This document shows positions 47,417 through 59,357 of a stretch of 64,000 nucleotides of DNA, piece by piece (position 1 is the stretch's first letter; each line of letters opens with the position of its first letter). The notes under the pieces were generated by a model that was not told where the DNA came from, searched no databases, and saw only the letters and a list, made by a program, of their open reading frames with translations. Source of the stretch: Aphelenchoides besseyi. Its lineage: Eukaryota > Nematoda > Chromadorea > Rhabditida > Aphelenchoididae. Both the position numbers and the translations under genes were made by a program. The stretch lies in NCBI GenBank assembly GCA_024699855.1, contig JAMPIQ010000001.1:1302001-1366000 (forward strand), given 5' to 3'.

Positions 47417-50146
47417 TTACGGTAAATGTCCTTCTTTCGTTGGCGACAAAGTGAAATCATCTTCTTCGGATTCATCGCCCTCCAGCAATTCCGAAGTTCG
47501 AAGCGGTTTGAATCCCTGAAACAAAATGGGAATTAGTAAGACTCGAAGGAGAACACATGACAACGAAAGAATTTACGACACAAAGTTTCTTCGACTTTCT
47601 TACCGTTCGATCGACCATTCCATTTTGTTCGGCAACATCGCGGAAACGCATATAAGCAACGAATCCGGCTACACCGACAGACAAAAAGACGAGAATAAAT
47701 ACTAGCAAACTAGAACCACCATCCACGGGCAACTTCGAGTCGCCACTATTGCCATACAATTCTGCCGATGTCATGTGCTGGGACTGACTACCTTGTTTCA
47801 CTTCGAATTCCCACAACACACCGCCGTTGGAGTCGATTTCTCCCACCCAAACGGCGTTCTTACGACCACGAATAATGTGAGGCATATTGAAAAGTTCTGT
47901 TTTGGGTGTAAACGAGTACTCAAGAAGGTTTGTTCCGTTTCGTAGTCCCGAAACAAACGCCTCGATCTTCTGTCCTGGTGATGCTCGACCGGGAATGAAG
48001 TAGAGACCGTGATCTATGAAAAGACGATTAGTTTCAGGTTCCATTCCTCGAATTACCAGGACAAAAATGAACAGAGTAAACATTCTGGAAATGAGCGGAA
48101 TTGGCGATTTGGTCGAGAGCATCGCCTTGCATGTTGAAGATTTGAACTCGTCCGTTCTCGCGATCGGCAACAAACAACCGATGAGTCGATTCGTCCAAAG
48201 TGATATCGTGCGGTAGGAAGAAGGAACCCAACGGTGGTTGTCCACCTTCACGCGAATACGACGATTGGGTTCCCCATTCGGCAACAAAACTTCCATCTTT
48301 CGCATAGTGAACAATTCGATTGTTACAATAACCATCAGCGATGAAAATTCCACCGTCCAAGCGCGAAACTGCAACAGCTGCCGGCTTGCAGAAATGTTTT
48401 TGATCGGAGCCGGGTTCAAATGCCGTTCCAAATGCTAATACTTGTTCCAATTTGCCTGAAAAAGCCTCAACATACCGAAAACTTTCAAAATCATTCAACT
48501 AACCACTTCGTAGTCGCCATTTAATAACCTGATGTGAACCAACATCTGTCGTGTAAATGTAACTGCTGTCATCGATGAACACGCCATGTGGCAAATAGAA
48601 CTGCGACTGTCCATAGGCGGCCGCCAACTTCAAACCTTCACGACTTTGCGTTGTGAACAAGAGAACCGGCTCTTCGATTGGTTCTCGACTTTGAAGTTGA
48701 TTGTTTTGATCAAAAGTCCTAAACAACAAATAAGCAAATTGTATTGATTTAAACTTACGATCCATCCCAAACTCGACTACCACGATGGAAAACAACCAAA
48801 TTGCCGGAACGATCGAAAGTCAATCCGGCAATTTGTCCCAATCGATGTTCACCGATTTTCGTGACTTTCGACTTTTCGACGACACCAAAAGGTGTTGCAC
48901 TTTGATGAGCAGCATGTTCCCATTCGGGATGAGAGGGCAGAAGAGTTAGCGCATCTTTCGGATATTCAGCGGCCATCAAATCGGGTTTTTCGTTGTAACT
49001 GCAACCCGCACCGTAAGGGAATGGATCGGCAACATTGGCGTCCCGATAGAACATCATATCTGTAATACAATCGTTTCTCAATACTTACGATTACAGCCAA
49101 CAAATCAGTTATGTTGTAAAAAGACTTACACTAAAAACAAAATGATTAGTACGATAGTTTTGGTTGTAAACTTACGAAATTGCACATTTCATTGACACCC
49201 ATCGATCCCATCGGAACGTAATCATCTTTATCGTGCGAATCAAAACGACAAGCAGCGGCCATGAAATCGCCTTTTCGAATCACCAAACCTTCGGGACTAC
49301 TTTGGAATAACTGTGGCCACTGAGGATTTCGTTTTCCAATTTGTTGCCATTTATCTTCGTGTTTGAAATAGGCAGAAACAACACGACCCATAGCGTGAGT
49401 GTGAGTGCGAAAAGCGAAGGGATGAAGATCTGCTTCGCCAGTGTAAACACAACTCATATTGTTGTAGGCAGCTTCTAAACGCGGTGGAATCGGTTCACCA
49501 GAAACGAAAAGATAAACAGCGGCGAGATTGGCAGGTCGAACATCGGACAAATGCATTGTAACACCTAAACTTCATTAGAGAATGTTTGAAAGCGTTGTAA
49601 TTCCCACCTGAATAATCTTCAACTTGTCCTTGGAATGGATGAGCATAGTGGATTTGAAGCACGATGTATTGAACAGGATCGTTTTCATTTCCAATAGCAA
49701 ATCCAACATTTTCTGGTAATGTCAGTGATGGAGCGTTTCGAGCCCATGCGTACAGAATATGACTGGAACCTGCACACGTCGCACCGCCTTTCCAAACCTG
49801 TGATTGATAGGCCGGTTGATCACAACCATAGAGAAGCATGTGATGAACCCGATCGGCACTTGCATGAGGTTCGAATTTTACTGAAATCAAATTTCTTACA
49901 AATAAAATGCACAGAACACTACTCACCGATGTAGCCGGGTTCTGCCTTTATACTCACAGAAACATAATCGTCATCCTAAACACAAAGTTGTCTTTGGAAT
50001 ACATCAGAATTGACACTCACTTCTGTCGGTGTATAACCGGGAATCTGAACCAAAAGTTGTTTGTACTGTTGAGTTTTACGGCTGACGGAGCTTGTGCTTA
50101 TACTGCAGATAAGCAGAAACAACAGGACCAGGGTTCTTGTCCACAT
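47417..50146 (-). CDS. pamn-1: bifunctional peptidylglycine alpha-amidating monooxygenase (PHM-PAL)
   Basis: The enzyme converts glycine-extended neuropeptides to amides in secretory granules. A signal peptide (MWTRTLVLLFLLICSIS) is followed by the PHM domain: copper ligands RVHHMLLYGC, the IHYAH segment, HTHAMGRVVSAYF, and the methionine in GVNEMCNF. The PAL propeller follows with NHL-like blades (IAGLTFDRSGNLVVFHRGSR, YLPHGVFIDDSSYIYTTDVG, SRLDGGIFIADGYCNNRIVH, HDITLDESTHRLFVADRENG). Near the end a membrane segment (SLLVFILVFLSVGVAGFVAY) and an acidic cytosolic tail (LLEGDESEEDDFTLSP) are seen. Both catalytic halves are in one polypeptide. The start is 15 nt beyond the stop of the upstream DPY-19 gene, right after a TGATTTTCAG acceptor. 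Confidence 0.95.
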
Positions 50147-50167
50147 GAACTGAAAATCAGTTTATTC
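50147..50167 (-). promoter_or_regulatory. minimal intercistronic junction (stop, poly(A) signal, 3' splice site)
   Basis: On the minus strand the order is GTTGAATAAACTGATTTTCAG, read as DPY-19 stop TAA (50162-50164) within AATAAA, then TGATTTTCAG, then TTC and the PAM ATG at 50146. This resembles SL1-type operon junctions known in C. elegans. Confidence 0.6.
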
Positions 50168-52367
50168 AACAATCACGTAATTGAACACGTCAAAATGCGG
50201 CAAGACACGTTGAATCTCGGAATATGTTTGAGATAATAAAAAGACAAGATCGTTGAGGGCAAATGCACAGTTACGACTAGAAAAGTTCATCGACGGCAAT
50301 CGATAAATACCAATATGGTTAGAGTCGGTAAACACGAAACGTGCGATTCTCGAACACAAGAACGGGAAACGATCCGTTTTGCGGGTTCTTCAATGCGTCG
50401 CAAAAACGATCGTGCGGTGAAGTTCGCAAATTCGCGGAAGAAACCGACGGAGGAGTGCGATCGGATTCGGTTTTCTGTCCGTTGGCCACGTCTATTACGT
50501 CTTTTAATGCACAGCCGTTCGACTTGGCGTAACAAATGGAGTTCTCCACGATGATGTGTGTCGCTTTTTCGGACTTTAAAACCTTGTAGACGTGGTCGAA
50601 TGGTGCTCGAGCGTACATTTGGTAGATTCGAAAAGTTCGATCTCGAAGTCGTTTGTCTTCGAAATGAGGATGATTCGTGATTGCTCGATTTGTACAACAT
50701 TTGACACCGGCAAGCAACTACAAAACTTCAATTCAAGTAATTCGATTACAGCCACATACCTGCATTGAACCTGCGTAGACGTTCTTGCCGCTTTCTTTGC
50801 TAATGAACTCCATTAGTTTTACGGTGTCGGGGTCATAAAATTCCTACAAGAAGAAGTTAGCAGCGACAATCACTTAATCAAACTACCTGTTCGTGTGACA
50901 TGACTTTCTGATAGAAGTTATAGTGATCGAACGATATCTTGGCTGCTAGTGACAATATCACAGCGTACTTCACGTAACGACCAACAAAACGATCGAAATA
51001 CCCAAAAGCACAAGAAGCCAAAATGCTCATATGCGGGAAAAGAATATACTTCATACGCAGAGTGGTGTAGGTCATGACTCCGAAAAGGACCGTTTGCACG
51101 TGCAAATACAACTCGGTAGAAGATGGAAATTGACGAAATTTACAAAAACGATAAACAACAGTCACAATAAACAAAACCGAAGAAACACCAAACATTTGAA
51201 TTACGCCGTTTTTCATCGTACGTTCAACGAAATCATAACCAAGAAACGAGAAAGCGCCATGACAAAGATACACAAGTGTTTCGAAGGGTGGATTGCTGAT
51301 GGAAAGACCAAATTTACTGAGGAAAAAGTGCCAAATGTGTGTATCTGCCTTAACCACAAACTTTGAAGCAAAAATGAATCCAACAAACAAAACGAAAATG
51401 GACAACAGTTTTACGAACGCCGATTTCACTGCGAAGCTTCTTTGAGGGAAAATGCTAAAGACAATCGCAACGGACAAGTTGAACCACAGGATCGAAGCAA
51501 CAAGAAGCATTGGTTGGAAGAATTGGACGACAATTCCAAAACAAAACCCAACGGTTTGTGAAATCAAAATCCGACGAATTACACTTGTTAGCTCCGGAGA
51601 TAGAATGGAAACCATAAGAAGAGAAGCAGATTGAAACAAACACACGTATTGTGAAAACTGCCAACAAATGGAGAACAAGAAAGTGAACAGCGAAATCAAA
51701 ACCAAACCAAAAGCTGAAGTTTTCGATTGACGTAGAACACGAATAACAAATAGAATTTGAAACCACAACCAAGGTAACGCGAATATTTCTCGCATGTTCA
51801 ATGCAAAATTGATTCTGGATACGTCCTCGTGGTTTACAATCATCCACGTAGTTGCCATCAAGCCGTATATCCATTCCGAGCCAATGGTCCATGCCAAAAA
51901 GAAGGTCGCAGTCACGGCCAATCCGCCGTTTAGAAAGCAGAAATAAGCATAAAAAAGCGTGGGGATTGGAAGCTGAAAAGGCCAAAAAGCGGACAAAAAA
52001 CGATAGAACACGGCCAATAAAACTTCCGGGTAGATGTTGAAACGTTCCAACGAATTGATTACGTGCGGAAACTCGGACTTCTGATCGTAAATCAGCTTTC
52101 GAAGTCCCGTCTTCAAGCTCTTGGTTTCGACTATTTGATAAAAGAAAGAAGCATAGAAGCCCGATTCAGTGCGCAACGAAATTCTGCGCTCCATCTGCAG
52201 AAAAACAAGTCATTTAGAAACGAATGAAAACTCGCACTCACCTCTTCGATATTCGAAAACCACAGGGATGTTTCGTGAAAGTCATGCATACACTTGGCAA
52301 AGATAAGGCCCATGGAAACGGCCGCCAAAATACCGACCACATTATTGAGCGCCGAGAACGTTGACAT
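50162..52367 (-). CDS. dpy-19: DPY-19 protein C-mannosyltransferase
   Basis: This ER enzyme attaches mannose to tryptophans of thrombospondin repeats and some receptors, using dolichol-P-mannose. The N-terminal exon has one membrane segment (MSTFSALNNVVGILAAVSMG). The conserved lumenal loop follows: ERRISLRTESGFYASFFYQI, then INSLERFNIYPEVLLAVFYR. About a dozen hydrophobic segments lie in one 1.3-kb exon (50887-52194). The soluble lumenal C-terminus has VYAGSMQLLAGVKCCTNRAI and YQMYARAPFDHVYKVLKSEK, typical of the family. About 690 residues, close to the C. elegans protein. It is the upstream partner of the PAM gene. Confidence 0.93.
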
Positions 52368-52729
52368 GCCGAGTAAAAAGAATGGCGAATTGGGTTGACG
52401 AAAGCGCGAATTTGCCGAAGAGAAGAAATGGGTTGGTTCGCCAAATTGACACGTGGAGTGCGTACTCTCAACAAGCCATCGACGGTTTTCGAACGACGAG
52501 CAGCTGAATCGGATATGAACAGTGGAATTTTGTGTTCCAACTTCTCAGCCACAAATTTCGTCTGTTCACTCGTTGACCAAACACTAAAGTTGAACGTTTG
52601 CGACCACTAAGCTCCAGCAAATCACTCTCGACCGGAGAATATGCAACGAAATGCGGTTGCTTGGCGTGCGTGTTCGTCGGTCGATTTCGTGCATTTTTTC
52701 AGATTTCCTCTTCGATTCGACGTACAATA
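52368..52729. promoter_or_regulatory. 362-nt divergent promoter region (DPY-19 / CRIPT)
   Basis: Separates divergent start codons at 52367 (minus) and 52730 (plus). A TTTTTTCAG at about 52695-52703, 27 nt before the CRIPT ATG, may be a trans-splice acceptor. Confidence 0.5.
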
Positions 52730-53194
52730 ATGGTCTGTGAGAAATGTAAGTCAATCGGAAGATGGCACAGTTAGTTTTTGTTTTCAATTTGCAGGCACTA
52801 CGAAGTTGAACAAATTGGCGACAATCCACAAAACTACACCGAACGCATCCGCTTCGTCGAGTAGCAGCAGTTCGACGAAGAAACATGTTACGAATGAAAA
52901 CAAGTTGCTCACAATGAAGAACAGGTAAAGATCATGAGAAGCTCTTACTATTAGCTACGATTCTACTGCAGGTTCAAACCGGACAAAGTGGAACCATTCA
53001 AGAAATGTCGAATTTGCAAGAGAATGTGCCATCACGTAGCTGCTCATTATTGTCAAGATTGTACGTCCGATCTATTACACTATCGTTTTTATACTTCGCT
53101 TTCAGGTGCCTATCAAAAAGGAATCTGTTGTATGTGTGGCCGAAAGATTCTCGAAGAGAACGCCATCAAAGGATATCGTCAAAGTCTGACGTAA
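52730..53194 (+). CDS. CRIPT: CRIPT (cysteine-rich PDZ-binding / minor spliceosome-linked protein)
   Basis: Four exons of about 105 residues. It opens MVCEKCTTKLNKLAT and contains NENKLLTMKNRFKP. The conserved Cys core is CRICKRMCHHVAAHYCQDCA followed by YQKGICCMCGRKIL, with paired CXXC zinc-binding sites. It ends RQSLT, a PDZ-ligand-like terminus as in vertebrate CRIPT (QTSV). A Ser-rich insert (ASSSSSSSTKK) is lineage-specific. The protein was described as a PSD95 partner and is also linked to the minor spliceosome. The first exon is only 17 nt (MVCEK plus two bases), and three short introns keep frame. Confidence 0.95.
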
Positions 53195-53294
53195 ATGTAT
53201 TCACGTTTTTGTTTCAAATGTAAATATAAACAGTTACGAAAGTGTTTTATTACCCGAATTCAATGAAATGTTTTGATAAAATTTCGAAGAATAA

Positions 53295-56061
53295 CTATCG
53301 ATTTCTAGTCTTTCTGAACTTATCGGCGTCAGTGGAGCTTCGATTCTTTCGTTTACGACCACCGTATCGGGAATCAAGTGGCCGATACGATTCGTCCGAA
53401 CTATCTTCATCACCAGTTATCGAGCCATCTTCGGGATTGATGTTTCGTTGCTTCCGCTCGTCGAATCGCCACAACGCACAAGTGCCGTCCCACTGAAAGC
53501 GAACTGATAAGACCGATGAACACATCGACTTACCGATGCCGTTGCAACCTCATCTTCAATCGGCGACCAGGCGCAATCACGAACAACACTACGATGTCCT
53601 CTGAAATACTCCAATAGTCAAAACTCGTCATTACAATCTTCGATTTTATTAATAGAAAACTCACCGGAAAATGTGTTTTGTTTCTCCCGTGTAGATATCG
53701 TAGACTAAAAGGATTTGTTATCGTTTTTATCATATCATTTACAGCACGTACCCACGCAATTTCCTCGCCCGCATCCCGTGTAAATATAACGTTTCCCAGT
53801 GTGATCGGGAGAGAAACGAGCACGAATTAGTGTGTGTAGAACGGAATGACCACGAAGTGTAACAATCGAACAGTCACCGTCCAATCGTTGTGTTCGCAGG
53901 TTTTCTTGAGGTGAACATTGCCAACGATAATCCCACTTTTGCATTCGAACCGACTTCTTCGTTGATTCCTAAAAGCCACGAAATAAACGTTGCAGTTACA
54001 GCAGCAAACTTACGATTCCTGCATCAGATGCAAAGTGTCGAAGGTCCCACAATTTGATTGTTTGATCTTTGGAATTCGAAAGAATGTATCGATCATCACC
54101 TCGAGAGTCAATGAATGTAATGCCGTCGCGATGTCCGGCAAAGATACCAATTGGACGTGCCTGACCGAATTCACCCATCTCTCTTCGATCCCAAACCTTC
54201 AAAGAGTAGTTAGAAATCGAAATTAACTCCTAATTCCTAACCTTAACTAGACCATCGTCTGCTCCACTTAGAATGATATTCGAACTTTCGTCTCCGAAAC
54301 ACACTGCATTCACATCGTCATCGTGAACTTTCAGCGTCAGAACGCAACCACAACGTTCGCGGTCGTAGATGTAGAGGTGTTGATCGGTTGAACCAGCAAC
54401 AATTTCTGTCCCGGACTTATTGAAACGAATCGAAAATAGAGCAAAACTAAATTCAAAACCCAAAGGTTAATGCGCTTCAATTCTCAAAAAACAAACCGAG
54501 CTTCGTTGGCTTCGACGCGTAGAGGTATCCAGTTCTCATCAAGATCATCGATGCTGCATTGGTAGAGTGCTTCATTCCAAGTCGAATAGACGAGGTCTCG
54601 TCCGTCCGGACTAACAGCCACATCCAAAATACTCCAACCAACGTACGGTACATCAAGCGCACGATTAAGGAAATACTGACGACGAGGACCGTGCTTCTCG
54701 TACAAACGAATTTTGTGATCTAAACGTCAACTAACAATGAAAATAAGAAACTTAAAAGTCGATAGGTACCTTGACTCGCTGTCATCAGTCCATTTCCATT
54801 GTCCGTGTATGCAATGCAAAAGGTTTTCGCTCGAATCGCGGCCATACAACGACGACGATTCGGGAAGAATCTAAGAAAGAAAATCGAAAAAGTCAAATAA
54901 ACAAGTTGAGTACCCTGTGTTAATGTTGATCTTTTCGGCACCTGTAAACCCAGAAGATTGTTCACGAGTTGAAGCGAAAAAGTGACGTTTTCCATGATTC
55001 CACGCCAATTCTCGTCGTTGTAATGTCAACAAGAGATTCAATGTACGCGGCTTTTTCGGTTGATCAATCGAGTCGACTCGTAGCGGAAATCCACATCTCG
55101 TTGCGATATCCGCGTGAAGTTCATCATAACTCTAAATCCGTCGATAAAACGTACTTAAATAAAACCTACTCTTCTGTATTCTTTGGTTTCGGCTACAACA
55201 AAAGATTGAGCTACGGGACGATTGGTGGTTGAGGCGAAATCTTCGTCCTCATCATCGGAGCTTGACGTTTCCGAATACACGTCTTCTTCAGTGGACATTC
55301 TTTCGTCGCTTGAGCGATGGAGAGCGTTGAGGGATCGAACGCCAAGCTAGAACATTTTTGATGACAATTCGAAGCCATTTCCCGCGTCACAGCAAAACCC
55401 TTTCGAACACGAAGAGCGAACCCGAGAAGCGAGGCGAACACACACACCACACCCCCGTAAGAAATTTTCGAAGCAGACAAACTTCATGTGTGTGAAGAAA
55501 AACAAGTGGAGAGCAGCAATTCGGACTACAGACTAGTTCGATGGCATAGTGTTCGTATTCGCCATAAAAATTGATGATTTCTAATTGGAGTCCATGCGAC
55601 TGAACGGTCTTCGAATTCGAAAGCTTCTCGATCACGTGTCATTTCGCAAAGATAATACTTGACTGCTAGTTGACCAGGAATCGAAAAACAAGCGGCTCGT
55701 GCGCAAATGTTGAGAATTGCGAGAAAATTTGTCATCAAAAACTCTTTCGCGACGATAATCCACGTCAGTGGTGAGATCAAATGGTCCCACAGACAATACG
55801 TCGATAAAACCAAGGAGAACGCACCTGATTGTTGTTTATCATCTGCCGAACCAAACTGTAAACCCTCGGACCGTTGTCCTGAACTTGTGAACTTGTCGAC
55901 GGCTCCTAGAATACAAAGTAGAATGCGGTGACGTCTTTGTTCACCTGTCGATCAACAGCTCTCGACCTCGAAATACTTTCGAGTTGTCGTATAAGATCTT
56001 GACTCGAAAATGCACTGTCGTATTCTTCTTCCGAGTTCTCCGAACTGTGAATTCCGCCCAT
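53295..56061 (-). CDS. wdr-23: WDR23/DCAF11 WD-repeat substrate receptor of CUL4-DDB1
   Basis: N-terminal exons at 55945-56061 and 55825-55906 encode MGGIHSSENSEEEYDSAFSS, DLIRQLESISRSRAVDRQ and EPSTSSQVQDNGPRVYSLVR. A 478-nt intron (55347-55824) follows, then an acidic exon with EDVYSETSSSDDEDEDF. Seven-blade WD repeats follow: FCIAYTDNGNGLMTASQ, GWSILDVAVSPDGRDLVYST, SIRFNKSGTEIVAGSTDQHL, HDDDVNAVCFGDESSNIILS, GHRDGITFIDSRGDDRYILS, DQTIKLWDLRHF, LHTLIRARFSPDHTGKRYIY. The basic tail is GGRKRKNRSS. Orthologues present the SKN-1/NRF2 stress regulator to ubiquitylation. The end is 100 nt from the convergent CRIPT stop. Confidence 0.93.
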
Positions 56062-56349
56062 CTACACACTCATTTTCTGTTCGTGATCACTGAAAAACAT
56101 TCCAAATCCTCGAACCGATCATCAGAAACCGTTAGGTCGTTCAACATCGAGCGATTGGTTGACCAATAAGGTTGACGAAAGGTACCGATTTATTTTACAG
56201 CTATCAAAGAATCTTGTTAATTTCAACGTATTTACAGTAACAGCAATTAAAATTCAACGGTTTTTGTTAGTAATCCAAATGTATCCCGTTTAAGAGTACA
56301 AAAACAAAGATTGACTACTAAGGGATTGAAATTTGTAAACGTTTTGTTA

Positions 56350-57461
56350 TTAATCAAGTTCATCGACATCAGAGATGACTGCCGGTTTCGGTTTTTTACC
56401 GGTGGATGGCCACCCGCTTGGATCAACGATTGTTCTGCAGATCGGGCACGTGTTCGCGCGTTTGAGCCATGGAGCAATACAGTCTTCGTGAAAGACACTA
56501 AAATGAACGTTTGAAGTAAAATAAAGTCATGAAACTTACTGTTTGCAATCAAGACGAACAACCTCTTGATCCAATTCAAAATCATCCATACATGTAGTGC
56601 ACTGTTGTCCGTTCTGAACTTGTTCTTCGGTAATTTTGGTCATGGGCAAACGCGTGAGATCCTCTTCACTTAGACCCTACAATAACGAGAGGTTTGCTTG
56701 CTTTCGTTCAACACTCAACCTGTTGTTGTTGTTCAAAGGCGTTCAGGAACTGGGTTATCAATTGATCAAAGTTCCCATCGCCGATCTAAAATCAAAACAA
56801 TAACAAAACAGTTGGCAAACGTTAGCGTCTATAAGAAAAAACGATTCAAAAACAAAGTATTACCACGTAGTTGTTAATATTTCCTTGAATACTAAAACTA
56901 TTGCATAGAACAATTCAACGAAAATCGACTTACGTTGGAGTACCGCCGTGGAAGTTGATTTGAACGCGGGTACCCGGTGCGGCATGAGCAGAAAGATTCG
57001 AAACTAATTGTTGGAAGAAATCAACAAACGGTTCTCCTTGTTGACCATTCGGTCGTTGTCCACTTTGACCGGTTGCGGCCGAAGCGTTTGAACTGCTCGG
57101 TTGTTGTGCTCCACTGAATATGTTATTCAAAATCTAAACAAACAATTTCAATTCAGTTGTTTTAAAACTTACACTTCCAAAGATTCCACCACTCGGCGGT
57201 TGGGAGCCTTCTGATTCCTGTGATTCGTTTCGTTGTTGTGTTGGCGCACTCCCACCACCAATTATCGCTTGGAAGAAGTGCATTGGACTTGCGGTGACTT
57301 CGTCTGCCATTGGGAAATTCGGAACTTCTTCGATGAACTCGCCATTACATCGCGAACATTGCAAGTGCTGAAAATCAATGATAGGCTGTGCACTCAGCGA
57401 TCAGTCAACTGACCTCATTTGCTTCTACTGTCGCTTGACATTGATGACAGTAATACGGCAT
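56350..57461 (-). CDS. RNF126/RNF115-type RING-H2 E3 ubiquitin ligase
   Basis: The N-terminal zinc ribbon is MPYYCHQCQATVEANE then HLQCSRCNGEFIEEV (CXXC pairs), which in RNF126/RNF115 binds BAG6 and other partners. A low-complexity middle with GQSGQRPNGQQGEPFVDFFQ follows. A small conserved helix precedes the RING-H2: CTTCMDDFELDQEVVRLDCK, then HVFHEDCIAPWLKRANTCPI and CR. All eight zinc ligands are present. The tail PSTGKKPKP and DVDELD closes it at 56350. The ATG at 57461 lies 6 nt after an ACCTTTCAG acceptor. In mammals these ligases handle misfolded or mislocalised membrane proteins. Same strand as WDR23 (289-nt gap) and NOB1 (170-nt gap). Confidence 0.92.
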
Positions 57462-57631
57462 GTTGTGCTGAAAGGTCTGATTAGAGTTCGAACGAAATCA
57501 CGAAAGATATCAAACAGCGCTGTTCGCGAGAACGAACTGATTGATTAGCTGAATGTCAATAGCAAAAGTGAACATTTTATTCAAGAATCAACAAATGAAG
57601 TTTAACAATAACAAGCAAAAAGAACTGACTG

Positions 57632-58880
57632 TTAACGTCTTCGACCGCTTTTCACTCGGCGATTTGGTCGAATTCCCAAAATTGCGGAACGAGACGTCAC
57701 ATCGTGTTTCAAAAACGGTGAGTCATCCATCGAGTTCTAAAAACAAACTAAAATAGTTGTCTATTGTATCTGTTTACTTCAGCAATCTTGGATGCTCGAT
57801 TTTGTGGCATTCGTTGATCTTCGAAGAAACGATCGCAGTTGTCGTGTTTACCACCTTTGATGTTTCGCATTTGAGCGGTTTTCGCACGTTTATTGAGCAA
57901 CTTATGCCAATTGATGTGAACACGAATGTGACCGTTTGCATCGACGGTAACCGCCACACGCTCCAAACTTTTGTTACCGCACTTCTGACAAAACTCTTTT
58001 TCCATTTGTGAAGTTAGTTTTGAGCAGGCTCTAAAACACACGACTTAAACTTTACGATTATAACAAAATGCTTACCGACATCGTAAAACAAACGATTTCA
58101 GTTGTTTGATAACAAGCCCTTCGATAGAGACAAGATGCAATTTCATGTGCATCAGAACGTTTTGTAGTGCAAAATCCGAACTGATCACCGCCACACTCAT
58201 GTGTCCATCGATCTTATCCGCAACTCCATATTCTTCTCCAAGTACACTCAGTAAATTCGACTCATCAATCCATCCTTCATCGTCATCTTCTTCGCTATCC
58301 CATTGATTGTCCATTTCATTCGACTTGTTTGCTTTGGTCTAAACAGCAAAATGATGAAGAGACATAAAAATCAAAAGGTTTACGGGCATCACGAATCCGA
58401 ACGGCGTCTTCTCAGTTGCAGCGTCCGGTCGTTCGTCATCAATGATCTCCAAAACACTCGTCACTTCGTAGTTTATCGTTTCTTTGCCCAAATATTGAAC
58501 GTGAAGGTCATGGCACAGAGCCAATAACTTCAAATCGGTCACTGACAGCGCCGGATAGTCGCCGGTCTTTTTGGAAATCTCTTTCACTAAAACCCAGAAA
58601 TTTAATGGGCGATATTCTCGACTTGCCAATGCTCAACGACTCGGCAGTTGGTGTTTGTAATTTCAATTCGTACGGAAGACATTGCATGCGCTCACGAGTT
58701 TGTTTGTCTCGAATTTCTGCCACAACCTCGGGGATCGTGTAGATTTTCGCTCCGATGTCCTAATGCATTCAATCAATTGGAGGCTAATTATTCGCAACAT
58801 ACGTGTAATGGAGCGTTCTTGATGAAGGCAGAAGCATCGACGATCAAATGGCCAACTGGAACTTCGTCGGGACTGCGCAT
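57632..58880 (-). CDS. NOB1: NOB1 endonuclease for 18S rRNA 3' end
   Basis: The PIN domain starts in MRSPDEVPVGHLIVDASAFI, with the first catalytic Asp in VDASAFIKNAPLH. It continues DIGAKIYTIPEVVAEIRDKQ and SVTDLKLLALCHDL with further acidic residues. An acidic linker (WDSEEDDDEGWIDESN) and the region FALQNVLMHMKLHLVSIEGL precede a zinc ribbon (CRACSKLTS, EFCQKCGNKSLERVAVTVDA). The end contains KGGKHDNCDRFFEDQRMPQN and the C-terminal exon DDSPFLKHDVTSRSAILGIR plus a basic tail. NOB1 makes the final cut that matures 18S rRNA in pre-40S particles. The intron at 58587-58626 is GC-AG. A TTTTTCAG lies 11 nt before the ATG. Confidence 0.95.
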
Positions 58881-59357
58881 TTCTTCGATCTCTGAAAAAG
58901 TCTTCTCGTTGGCTGCCGAAAATTCGAGGCAAAATGATGCAATTTGATTGAAAAACGTTAAAATTCAGAATCCACGATAATCTGAGATGCACGTTAAGAT
59001 CGTAGAAACTCGATTGCAAAACCATTTCTTGACATTTCCAATTCAAAATAACGATAAAGATTGTAGTGAGTTAACGTGCGTAGCATAAACATCAGACGTC
59101 TCCTCGGTGCGCCCAAGAAACAAACAAACAAAAAGTTGAGAGCCAATTCAAAAGGACATTTTCAAAAGTTTTATCGACCTTTTAATTTACGTGCTTTTAG
59201 TCAAGATTTCTATTCGAAGCTCGTCAGCTAATTATATCCGATTGTCTTTAAAATCATCCATTAACTAACGGTAGATAACTTCTTCCTTTAGTGTCATCTC
59301 ATTATTTTAGAGTTTCTAACATGTTTTCTTGATTACGAATCAGAATGTAACAGCAGG
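58881..59357. promoter_or_regulatory. 477-nt divergent region (NOB1 / NAA60)
   Basis: Between divergent starts at 58880 (minus) and 59358 (plus). Both promoters are expected here; no motif identified. Confidence 0.45.

Noticed and set aside
55526..55813. Hydrophobic minus-strand ORF as a separate gene
   Set aside because: Lies entirely within a WDR23 intron and starts at TTG; kept only as a low-interest alternative-exon question.
57553..57756. 67-codon plus-strand ORF
   Set aside because: Antisense of the last NOB1 exon, whose minus-strand frame matches the family.
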